This document shows positions 9,512-20,311 of a stretch of DNA of 64,000 bases, piece after piece. Position 1 is the stretch's first letter, and the number at the start of each line of letters is the position of its first letter. Both the position numbers and the translations under genes were made by a program. This DNA is from Pestalotiopsis fici W106-1 (taxonomy: Eukaryota; Ascomycota; Sordariomycetes; Amphisphaeriales; Sporocadaceae), in contig NW_006917091.1 of assembly GCF_000516985.1 (NCBI RefSeq), positions 6,549,521-6,613,520 on the forward strand, in the 5' to 3' direction. The notes beneath the pieces were generated by a model, which saw only the letters and a program-made list of their open reading frames with translations, ran no database searches and had not been told where the DNA came from.

Positions 9512-12359
9512 TTACCAGTCGAGAGGGTACTGGTCAGGCGCAAGACCAAAGTAACCCGATTTGGGTAAGGGCAAGAGAGAGGCATTGTTATTGTATAGTT
9601 GCCAGTCCAAACCCTGTTGTGCGACATTGTTCCCCCACCAGCTAAATGATGCATTCTTACCAGCCCCAAAGCTGAAGACGAGCGTCGTTATCAATCCGGA
9701 AATAGCGACACCAACGCTAAGACCGGCAAAGATAATGTATGCATACTTGCCCCACCAAGCCGTGTACCGACGCTTGAGATAGTATTGAAAGTACCAGGCA
9801 ATGTAGATACCAAGCGTCGCATAAGTTAGATTGTTATTGCCAGTCCATTGCAATGCGCCAGACAGGGCAATTGCTGGGTTGAGGCAGCTCATGACGCTTT
9901 CAGAGGGTTGCCAGAAGTACTTGTCGAAGGAAAGGAATCGCTTCTCGTCCATTTTCGCTTGAAGGTATTGGCGCACTCGGGGCAGGACCTTTTCGCCAAT
10001 GACCCAGGCCGCGCCGAGGATGGCGCCGACCAAGAAGCACCACGGGAGGCCGGGATACAGCTTGAACATGTTGTTGGTTCCAAACGCACCAAAGAAGATG
10101 ACTGAAGCAAACACCTGGTTGGCGTAATTGCATACCATGTGCTCCTTGTTGTTCCATTGGCACAGAGTATTGTCCTCGTTAAAGTAGACCAGCATCACTT
10201 GGAGAATGGCACAGTAGATGAAGCAATTGACCACGCATGCTGCAACGTGACCTCTGAATACAGCCCGCGGCGGGAGCTTGGCGTAATGAGCGTACTTCAA
10301 GTCCGCTGTGAAGCCGCCAGCCATTTGTTCGAATGCTCCACCAAGCATGAGAATAACCAGCTGCGGGAGGGGCCGTCCGGGCCACCAGAGGCCAGGCAAA
10401 AACTGCCAAATGACATTGAGGCTGATTCCTGTTGTCGCGATAGACTCAATAATCACCCAGGGGATCGTCAATAGAGCACCGACGCCAGTAACGCCAATGA
10501 TCGAGTACCAGGGTGTCTGAGTAGGCCACGCCGTCACCGAGACGATGCTTATGATGAAGCCAAAGGCGAATACAATGCCATACTGTCCATTGTTAGCATG
10601 TTTGTTACACGAGCCGGGGGGAGGACTGCTGGTGACTACTCACCCACCACTCTGGAACCTCTTTGTAGCGGCGCATTAGTCGGGTATGACCATCTTCGAA
10701 ACCAGTGTATATAGACTGGCGCTTGATTGTGTTGACAACCATACCTACAAAGGCCTTCTTGAGAGCTTTCCAGTACTTGGCAAAGACGTAGACAATGGAG
10801 AATGTGTAGTAGATGAAGTTGGCGCCCGTGACGAATAGATTGGCGATGGCGTAGTACGGAGGACCATACGTCTTGTAGCTGTCAATGTCGACCTGATTGT
10901 CATCGTTGAGCACAGCGCTAACATTATACGACTTCATCTGGTTGTCAAATGCTCCATTGGAGTTGATTGGTAGAAATGCCGACCAGAATGCATTCTTGTA
11001 GTACATGATCATGATCACAATACCTCCAATCACGCGCATGACGTACTGTTGAAGTTGTCTGTAGAAATTATCAGTTTGTCGGTCACTTTATTTGAGGATT
11101 GCATATGCTTACGCAAAGAATGGCGAGTTCATGGCTGTCGAACCCGAAGCGTTAGGGTCCCAGCTAGAAATTGGGTTATAACCCATGCCGCCATACGAGC
11201 CGGTGACGACCGCGAGATTGATGTTGTTGGGAGCAATCCAAGTCATCCAATTGAAGAGGCGAAGAGCTTCAAAGAACTTGTTTGGAATCCAGTAGTAAAT
11301 GAGGAAGACGACACTCGCGATGAGAAAGCACACGTATCGAGTCATGGTCCAGCCATTGATCGTTTCACGCTTGTTATCGGCGTTGATGAGGGTCCGGTTC
11401 AGCGCGAGGGTCGGAAGAACGCTCGGCCAGACTGCCTCGATGGGATACACTGTCAAGCGACGGAGGATACCAGCCATACCCAGGCCATAAATTTGATTCG
11501 CAAGAGCGAGTGAAATTGCAAATCCAAAGCCAGCCCATTCCTGGTTGAAAAAGATTGGAAGACGCATCACGAGCAGTCCAGTAAAGTTGCCGATAGTCGA
11601 TGCTCCGGAGAAGATGATAGTAGCAAAAAGCTGTTCTTTCGAGGTCCATGGACCAGGATTCAGAGTATATCGCGTACCGCGGATAGTTACGCCCCAATCG
11701 GGAAGGGCAGAAGCCATGAAGCGGCCCATGGGAACCAAAAGCAATTGGACGACTTGATTCGGAATGGAGATACCTGGCTGTCGGGGACTGAAGACTATAA
11801 CTCGTGTAAGCACCAAGCGAGGATCGTGGCTTTGGATGTGCCAATACTTACATGTATTGACAGCTGTACAAACGCAGACCCAAAAGAAGCCGAGAAAGTA
11901 GGCCCGAAGACTCTCACATGCTTCTTCAGGATCATCGTATGGTATAGTCACAGCGCGGACTTCAGCATACGGAGACCAGTTGTGCATTAAGCCTGCAGTC
12001 TTGCACACTTCGTAGGACCACTCGCCATGTTCCATCTCGCAGAATTCGTTGCCCTTAATCAGATTCTTGATTCGCGTCATTTGAACATGATCAAAGGTAT
12101 AGTCTTGCGACTGGCTTTCAATCAATGACTTGAGAGCCATGACGGACTCCTCTTCGTTCATGGTGAATATGACTGCAGCCACCAGGTTCGGATCGGAGCC
12201 TGGTGGCAACGTCTCTGTATCTCCGCCATGTCGCCCACTATACTCGTCGATGAATCGAGTCAACCATTCAGAAGGCGCCTCCCAACGCTCGGATGAGGCA
12301 TCGGTCTTTTCGTGTACATCGACTGTCTTCAAATCGTCGGAAATTTCCAACTCGCCCAT
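9512..12359 (-). CDS. OPT-family oligopeptide transporter
   Basis: Four exons on the minus strand, 12359-11852, 11794-11113, 11058-10644 and 10582-9512 (introns of 57, 54 and 61 nt), encode 891 residues. The protein matches the oligopeptide transporter family: a hydrophilic N-terminus, DDPEEACESLRAYFLGF before the first helices, then the signature NTFFSPRQPGISIP, recovered only after removing the first intron. Further landmarks are NPNASGS-like loops, EQMAGGFTADLKYAHYAKLP, PPRAVF and a C-terminal helix-rich block ending TLGIYIAWYFQYYLKRRY. Family members are proton-driven plasma-membrane importers of tetra- and pentapeptides, glutathione or metal-chelates. The start is the ATG that gives the family-like N-terminus (MGELEISDD). 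It is intact, unlike the permease remnant downstream of it. The substrate cannot be told from the sequence. Confidence 0.93.
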
Positions 12360-13961
12360 CTTGTCGAATATTGCGATTCTTTCCGCGAGATTGAGCAGAG
12401 AAGTGGTCTCAGAGCATCAATTTCCAGCCATATTCAAGCTGCCAATGCCGCAAACTTAAGGCAATCGCGGCGCGGGGAACCTTGGCCGGTTGGATAGCAG
12501 CCGATTTGATAAGAGCATGGCTTCGTGAATGGTGGCAACCGCTTCCGTACTGGTGTCCCGGAGAGACAATGCTGTGCCACGCTAGCGCCTCCCTTCCTGC
12601 TCTGGGAAGACAAGGGCACGCATGTCTACTATGTAGAGATAACCACTCATGGCCTGCCAATATGGTCATCTGCAGCAGGGTGGCCAGATCCGTGAGAGCG
12701 AGAGCAACGGGCTCTAGCGAGAAAACGCGGGGTAAGATACCTGGTAACGTTGCGTGCGACGGGCGACGCACGGCAAGAACCGGCAATGGTGGATAGGGAA
12801 TTGTCCATATTCGCGTGGGGAAGTTGTGGCGACTAGAAAGATCACAAGGTGCAAGATTGTAAGAATGTCGAGAATCTCAATCCCCATTCCACAAGATCTA
12901 GTCCATGAAGCCGAAGAGGCCGAGCTTGGTAGCATGTCGGGCGGCCCGTAAATCCCACCACTTGGACAGGCGTGTTCCAATCGCGTCCTGTCGGTAGAGA
13001 CATTTTTTTCTGGGATACGAAGATGTTTACGAGATGGAATCGCACTGATCTTCTTGCCCTACGTATATCCGCGCATCGCTTAGAGATATTGATCGTTTGG
13101 GTTGACCCGCCTTGAGTTCATGCAGCAGCATTCGTGCTGCAACGCACCTTCTCCGCTATTCCGCGCTGCTCTAGATGATTGAATCAGCCACTACTATTGA
13201 TTTCTTGCTGCACACACAATTTAAAAAACATGCGTTATGGAACTCGCTCACCAGGAGGGGTAAGCTGATTGCTCAGTCATTTGTCCGTCTATCATATCTT
13301 ACCAGAGATGGTGTCTTTTTTGAGTAAGATGCTTGCGGGTGCACGGATGATCCGGTGCTTTCTGACCCCTCGCTCATGATAAGGCATGTTGCCCTCAATG
13401 CTAGCAATCAAAAATTATGTGGCTAAACTCCCTATCGTCCGACGATTTGTAGCTGAACAGTAGGATGAAGATAGCACGGATGACTTTTTTTTAGTAAAAG
13501 GAAAAGGAACAACTTGAGTTGGTACACGCCTGTGGGGGCAGGATTCTGCTGTTAAGTACTATATATGATTTTTGGCCGTTCCAAGTGATTGGCGTGCTGT
13601 CTAGTCTTACCCGGGTACTGCACCCTAGCCATTGCATTGCTGACGGCAGTGACTCACCCTTGGATACCTGATTCCTGAAACTATCCAAGTCATGTATTCA
13701 GAGTAGATTTACACCTAGTAAGGATCAAAAGCTGTACTCTGTACAGTCCAAATTTCTTACTTTGGCCCCCAAGCTATGGGAAGCCTAGAAGACGCGGCTC
13801 GGAATGTGATGATTTGTTGGCAGTTTTTGCCAATCATGAATTTATTATTCACTGGAAAATTGGCTCTGGGAATATTCATGATGAAATATTGATAGGCATC
13901 TCCCTCAACATGATTACCAAGTCGCTATGGAATGCTGCTTGGACTGCCCGAACATCTCGTT
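12360..13961. other. Intergenic stretch, OPT upstream region
   Basis: It lies between the 5' end of the OPT gene and the 3' end of the CorA-like gene. Several open frames exist on both strands but none shows splice structure or recognisable motifs. I see nothing else. Confidence 0.45.
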
Positions 13962-15949
13962 TCATGACCCATACATTTCTTCAACATCTCTCGATTTGCG
14001 CAGAGATCGTCGGGATATATTGAAATAATACCATAGACCCACGGTGAGCAAGGTGCAAGCAACGGTAACCACGACGTATACCCAGAAATATTCCGACACA
14101 ATCGGTTCGCCACCATCATTTGACCAGTTGAAGAAAGTCATTGAAAACATACCCTTTTACAAAGTCAGTTTGGAATTCTGTTAGATCATTTTGAGGAACT
14201 GGGGGCAAAGTGTGTGCCCATGCTCACCGCAAAGAAAGTGCCAGGTAGGAATACCATCGTCACAAGAGCAATGGACCGCATATGTCTAGAATCTCGACTC
14301 GTGGCTTTTGCGATTTCCAAATTGGTCTCTCCTTGTGCCTGTGTTATTGTAAGCATCCGTCGTTCCCAAGAGATCGTGGAATTGGAAAAGGCTTACCCAT
14401 TGTGTGGCCATGGCCATTCCGTCGATCCTCATTGTACAGTCGCGTATCTTGTCATCGTATTCTTCAATCAATGCACGAATGCGCGATGCAATCTTGTACC
14501 CTGTAGCCTTTCGCTTTTCTTGATATTCGTCATGAGCAACCAATGTAGTTGTCGGAGAGTCTGCTGTCGCGTCTGGGTATCTTTGGGTGTGGTCGCAACT
14601 CATTTCATCTTGGTGCATGGGCGTAGCAACCTCGCCATGAACACCAGGCCACTTGTGCTCGCCAGAAGAGCCGTCGCCGCCCATTTTGATGACCGGATCG
14701 AGTGCTTCAGTTTGGCGCACCATGTTTTCAAGCTGGACTTGCCAACTGATTAGGCAGTTCCGAGTATATGTCGTGTTCAACCAGGCTGTGCGCTTTTCCT
14801 TGTGGATCTTGGCCATTTCCGCAGCATCCATGCCGTCTTGTGCGTCTGGTCGAGTTTCCAAGTCGAATATTCGAGCTTCAATTTCATCAATTGTTCTGTC
14901 CGCGTGGTAAAAGTGTCGTTTCCTTTCGATTTCTGCCACGATGCCTGGTAGCAGCAATGGGTGGGAGATATCATCACGAGCATGTGCCAAGCGCTTGATG
15001 ATCTCCTCCTCGGTAGAGATATGACAGCCGAAAAGGACCGCAAACGAGAGCTCACAGTCGGGGAAATATGTGACGGTCAATCCAAGGTCCATTTGCCAGG
15101 CGTTTGATGTACGACAATTGTATACTGTAAGTTGAGTCAGCCCAATTTTCATTTTTCAACCCGCTTCTTTGCAGAGGCTCCCAACCAAAAGTATTGTGCT
15201 CGACCTTGTATTGGTCTGCTATATCCTCCGTGGTCGCATTCACATGCGAGAAGACTGGCACATCTGCCCGGCTAATGGCGCGAGATATCGAGCTGTGCAT
15301 ATTGAAAGCTCGGGAGACTTTTTCAAAAGTTTTGCGCTCAAACGGCACCGTCCTGAGCCCTCGACGCCCGCCGGTTGGGGCCTGCAGCACGTTTTCCTTC
15401 ATGCCAGCGCCCTTCTCCCCCCGCTTTGCAAGCTCCCCCAGAGCTTCCAGAATGTCTGGTCGCCCGGGCATATCAGTCTCTAATCGCTTGAGCCAGTCGT
15501 CCGAATCAACCTTTTTGAGGGGCCCCAGAGTTGCCATGTTGGCACGCTTTATGAGTCTGACCTAAGATGTCAGAGCAGGGTTTCTTTCTCTCTTCATTGA
15601 GCACGGTGTAATTGAGAGGGGAGGTGTCCTACAGAAGAACGAGACCACGCTGAGAGCCATTTGGCGACGGCCTTTCCTGTTGAATCGGTCAACACATGGT
15701 GCAGATTGTATACTCGTGAAATAACAAATACTTTTTTTATCCATTCGCTCCATTCTTCATCTGTTTCTAGTGACCATATAGCAGGCTTGTATATGTAAGT
15801 CAGCATGCGGATTTTCAATCATAACCATGATGAAAGCTTATCTTATCGTTTTCGGTCATGCGCAGAACTGTTGCGGAACTGGAGTCATACTTGAAGACGC
15901 GATCAAGATCGCCAGGGAGGAGCCCAGGGCGATCGCGAATCCAGTCCAT
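13962..15949 (-). CDS. CorA-like metal ion transporter, fungal type
   Basis: Six exons on the minus strand: 15949-15826, 15766-15633, 15561-15186, 15124-14397, 14338-14228 and 14153-13962, with introns of 59, 71, 61, 58 and 74 nt, giving 554 residues in one frame. The N-terminal part (MDWIRDRPGLLPGDLD, then EEWSEWIKKVF) and the YNCRTSNAW block are typical of the fungal CorA-like cytosolic domain. The C-terminus has a charged coiled segment, RSIALVTMVFLPGTFFA as first helix and VYVVVTVACTLLTVGLWYYF as second helix. The family exports or imports divalent cations, mainly Mg2+, through a pentameric pore. Instead of the canonical GMN motif after helix 1 it reads GMFSMTFFNW, as is common in these fungal relatives, so Mg2+ selectivity is uncertain. 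The start at 15949 follows an in-frame stop. Confidence 0.85.
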
Positions 15950-16866
15950 AATCTGAGGAATATGGAGTTGACCGGATTGATTTGATTTGTTTTATTTCAC
16001 CATTTTCAGATTCCGTCCCTTCATATTGCTTTGCCTATGCTTTTATTGCCACAAGTAAACAGCGTGGATGGTCTTTCGTCAGCTCTGGTCGTTCAAGAGT
16101 ATTAGTATGCGATGCTACTCTGTACAGCATGCACCACCATGCAACATGCGACAGGGCGAGCGGGCGGTGGCGCAGTGTGACACCACACCATCCAAACCAA
16201 TAAGACCTCGGAACTCGCCAAAGGAATAAAAGAAAGAATTGTCGGGTGGCGCGAGAAGAAGAAAAAAAAAGATATATTGTGGGACATGTATGCATATTGC
16301 AGCGTCAATATGCCGCTATTGCAGCTTTCTTTCTGCAATCAACCTCCTACCGGAATCGATCCATTTTCTTCCTGAGGTGGATCCTCGGATATCATCACAC
16401 TTGTGCCCATTTCATATAGGCAAATTGTGCTAGCTAGCGTGACCGAAACTATCAATATGAGCGTAATAAGCTGGTCTGGAACCACACGCCTTGCATCTCT
16501 GTATACGTCTCACAAAAAACTGCCTTGGGCTCATGATCGGGTATCTATGGTTTCATTGAATTGGCAAGCCCGCGAGTCGTAACGCAAAGGAGTCGTGGGG
16601 CCCGCTGATTCGTCAAGTTTTGCTGTAGCACTCCCGCCTCTCACGCAGCGACCCACCCGGTCGGGGTCGTCGATGCTGAATCATTGCGTACGGATGAGAT
16701 GCTATCCTCGTTGTCACATATAAATGGGGCATCATCTTAGACCGCCTCATTTACATCGTCACTTACTCGTGTATCCGTAGCTCTGGCTCTTGCTCGCAGT
16801 CAAAAAGGCGGTCCTGGCGCCGAGATTTCATCGAAGCTTGGGATCGCCTGCCAACCCCCTCTCAAG
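15950..16866. other. Divergent promoter region
   Basis: It lies between the 5' ends of the CorA-like gene (minus) and the small gene at 16867 (plus). A TATA-like ATATAAATGG occurs near 16718. No gene is seen. Confidence 0.45.
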
Positions 16867-17170
16867 ATGGCTGTGCTCTACGTGCGAGCTACGTATGCCG
16901 AAGAAGAAAATCTCAAACATTTCCTAAAATCCGTGTTTGGTTGGGGAAAGACTGGAATAGAGGTATGTGCATTCACAATTCAACGCAAATACATGTCTGA
17001 CCTCGCTTGTTAGTGGACGCGTGGTCGATGGGAATGCACAATTCCTCGAGCTCTCAAGCCGGTAGGTCTACTGTTTATTTTGAAAGTAAACGGAATTTAC
17101 TCATCGCATCCAGGATGAAATCACGAAATTGCAGAGAGCTGCAAGCTTTGAACATTACCAGCAGTTCTGA
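16867..17170 (+). CDS. Small three-exon gene, 66 residues, paralogue A
   Basis: Three exons, 16867-16962, 17014-17061 and 17114-17170, with introns of 51 and 52 nt, both in phase 0 with good donors (GTATGT, GTAGGT). The product starts MAVLYVRATYAEEENLKHFL, has FGWGKTG at the end of exon 1, WTRGRWEC in exon 2, and ends SFEHYQQF. Exon 2 is exactly 16 codons. Predicted shape: a helix, a short beta hairpin, a helix. There is no signal peptide or membrane segment. I do not recognise the family. It is best supported by its match in architecture to the small gene at 23949: same intron phases, same 16-codon middle exon, a conserved Glu before intron 1 and a shared aromatic and arginine pattern. It lies tail-to-tail with the kinase gene at 17582. 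Confidence 0.6.
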
Positions 17171-17581
17171 CAAAGTCTGTCGGCTGTGTTAAACGGAAGA
17201 CTGAGGAGCACTGGGTATCTGTAGATTTGATGCGCGGGACAGTTTCAGACAATATCGGCAGATGTCGTGAAACGCATCTTTTGCGACTGGGGCATTGTGA
17301 AGCTCTTCGCGAGCCATCGGTTGCGCATCAACTAACAAAGACTCAGTCATATCTTTATCAAGCAGGGGAGTTACTGGGACGGAAATGATCATCTTGAAAT
17401 ACCCATTTATTTTGAATATGTGCCACCATTCATTCTTCTCCAGGCATAGACAATCGACATCATATCAGTTCTTTGAGACATTCATAAGACCCCAAACACC
17501 CAGTCCGACGCCAGAGTCAACCGTTCTGTCGTGTACGTCTTCGGTGATTTCGTCAGTCTACCTATGCCGGACCGTCAGGTT
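17171..17581. other. Convergent 3' spacer
   Basis: It separates the 3' ends of small gene A and kinase 1. No gene is supported. Confidence 0.4.
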
Positions 17582-19507
17582 CTAGGATGACTTCGCTTTG
17601 GGTGAAGCCTTATATGGATCCGTGTAGTAAGAGGCCTTTTCTTTACACTTTGCGTTGATTCTATCGAACTCAGTCTTGAGATCACGCACCCTCGACCTCC
17701 TGTCAGCACGGGGAATGATCATCTTGTCCTGAACGATGCGAAGAACAGCATGGATGAACTCTGTGCTTCTCTTGTGCGATCGAAGTGTATCAATCCACTG
17801 CATAACAAGTCAGTCATTGTCAGAGTGATACTGGATTATTCAAAGATGCTACTCACCTGAACAACCTCTTTTTTTACGATGGGCTGGCCTCCGACCATGG
17901 TGAAAAAGATGGAGGTGTTCACTCCGTTCTCTGGGGTCATTCGGCTTTTTTTAAACTCACTGTTGAATCTCTGCCCCCCCAGGATCCATGTCATCATTTC
18001 AAGGAAGATACATCCTAGCGACCATACATCGTACTCGCGGGTAACTTTTGCCCCCTGTATGTCTAGCTCCGGGGGTCTGTATGTCGGTGTACGAGGCTTT
18101 CCGTTGGTCTGCTTGGAGCGGCTCAACTCGCTGTTCACCGCCGTGAAGCCCATGTCAGATACCACCAAGATTCCTTTCGGATCGCCTTTGTATGGTGTGT
18201 ACCAGAGAATGTTGTCTGGTTTTAGGTCGCCATGACGACCAAACACCTGTGTCCCCAGGTTTTGAGAGTTTTGTGCCGGATTGTGTATCTCGTTCAGTGC
18301 ACTCACGAGGCCTTTGAGCTGTTCGGCAATCCATTTGGCGTCTCCAGGTTTAGGTTTCTGCTTCTCCCAGAAGGCGGAGAGATCGCATTCGGCCCAGGGG
18401 AAGACAAAGAAGTTCTTCTCTGTGTTTTCCTGCTCAAATGCTGCCAGTAGAGTCACAAGATGGTTGTGGACAACGCCATTGAACCGACTCAGTTGCCGCC
18501 TTTCATTCTGAAATAAATTCGAGATTTGGGCCTTCTCGTCTGCGGTGTATGTGTTGAGGACCTTCAGAGCGAAGAAGCCTCTCCCATCACCCAGACCAAT
18601 CTGTCATGTGGTCAGTCAAATCCCGCGCCAGTGATTGCGACTAGGTGCTGACCTTTTTCAGGACCTCATGAAAACCATGAAACCTCTCGTCTATGTGGCA
18701 CTTGTAGACTGCACTGTATCCCCCGTACCCTGTGGTTCTATCGTGTTTCATTACCTCGCCATCTTTGCTCTTTGAGCTCCACGGCAACACAGTGTCGGGT
18801 CCAAATTTGCCTTCATATGCTTCAAAGCTTGGTCCGGAAACTTTCATGCGGGGTACTCTGAGATACCACTGCCACTTGCAGATGTCGAGCTTGGCTTGCA
18901 CCCCCCACGTATCATCGTCCTCAAAGCACACCAATTGTCTCCAGTCTTTTCTGGATTGATCCCAAGAGAAGATCACAGGATCGGCATGATTAACGACTAC
19001 CAACGGTAGATTATCGTCAAAGATCTGGTCGCGCAGCACTTCGCCAATGGTGTAGCCTTTGTCGACGAGGATCAGCATGGCCAGTACCACTATGCAGCTC
19101 GGGTGTCTGTGCCCACGCACTTTTCTGCACAGTGATTCGACATCTTCGCTTTTTGAGAGCCTACCCTTGGACTGGTACTCTCTCAATAAGGATTGGATAT
19201 CCTCTGAGGTAAGAATATCTCGGAGGATATGAGGCTGTGCTATTGGCCATTTCGTGCCGACATAACAAGGCAGTTCCTGTCTGAGACGAAGATTCAGGCG
19301 CTGCTCTACTGTTTTTTGTTTGGGTTTCTGTGTAACTTGAGGAGGAGGAAGAGGATGGGAACTGGAGGGAGAAAGATGCTGCTTCTGCTGCTGCGGCTTT
19401 GGCTTTGGCTTTGGCTGGGACTGATTGGCTGGACTGGCTCGACGATGTGCATTCGCTGGATCACTAACGCGCCGATTCTCCACACGCAACTCGGGTACAT
19501 CAACCAT
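17582..19507 (-). CDS. Fungal protein kinase-like protein, paralogue 1
   Basis: Exons 19507-18653, 18600-17857 and 17797-17582 on the minus strand (introns of 52 and 59 nt) encode 604 residues. The N-terminus is a Pro/Gln/Lys-rich tail, followed by a helical fungal-specific domain (ILTSEDIQSLLREY, HPSCIVVLAMLILV) and a kinase domain. Kinase motifs in order: glycine loop GYGGYSAVYK, Lys in ALKVL after intron 1, catalytic loop HGDLKPDNILW, metal motif SDMG in place of DFG, YRPPELD and YDVWSLGC. The HRD arginine is Gly, and the DFG phenylalanine is Met; both variants are tolerated in many active fungal kinases, so activity is possible. Likely a soluble Ser/Thr kinase. It has the same exon plan as kinase 2 (both introns near the same sites), so the two are paralogues. 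Function unknown. Confidence 0.85.
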
Positions 19508-20311
19508 TGTGCGGGTAATGTTTGACGACTCGTCAATTCGGTTCAGTGCGATCGAGTAATGGCTTATTTTCTTGCTTCATTTAGAAACTTCAAGTTGCGG
19601 ATCGTGGAAGGAACTCGGGACTGCGATGCGACTACCCTCTACTTTTTATCAGTCGCACCAATGCCATCCTGGCCACAAGAGTTTCTTCGCTATCTTTGAC
19701 CGGTCGATTGGGCTCAATGTGACGACACCATCCAAGAAGGGACAGTCCGCGGACCAGATTCCGACGCCAGACGCAGCCTCACTCTTTTGACGTCGGCTTT
19801 GCTATGTCGCAATCCTGGGGAAGTTGAGAGTCCAGACCCAATTTCCGACAAAAGAATCCAGCTGTGTCAGCATAGCCCCCCTCCCCGTTGATGCTTGTCG
19901 ATGCACACTTCGATTATACCGTCGCCATCAATGCTGCATGCACCGACCCCTCACGATGAGCCGCTCGGGCAGTCAAGTGGTATCTGTTGACTACAGCCTG
20001 CCGCTCGGGTGGGACACATTATTGCGCCACTTGCTGGCCGACAGATTCCTAAGGAGAAATCCCCGATACCTCCACTAACTACGAGTTGAAGGGCCGTCAA
20101 TGGGACTGCACTGAATGGATTCCCTTCTTTCCCAGCATATCCGCCAATAAATATACGGAAGCTTCTATCAATTGGAAAATTATCTTGGGTATCTCTATGA
20201 CTGATTCAAAAAAGAATGAGTCCCAATATTTACATCTGTGCGACTATATACAATGAACGCCTCTGCCTATAACTTACAGAAATCAAGTATTGTACTTCAT
20301 GTGAGCTTTTC
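19508..20311. other. Spacer between the two kinase genes
   Basis: It holds the upstream region of kinase 1 and the 3' end region of kinase 2. Plus-strand frames here have no splice structure like that of the small genes; I found no third small gene. Confidence 0.45.
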
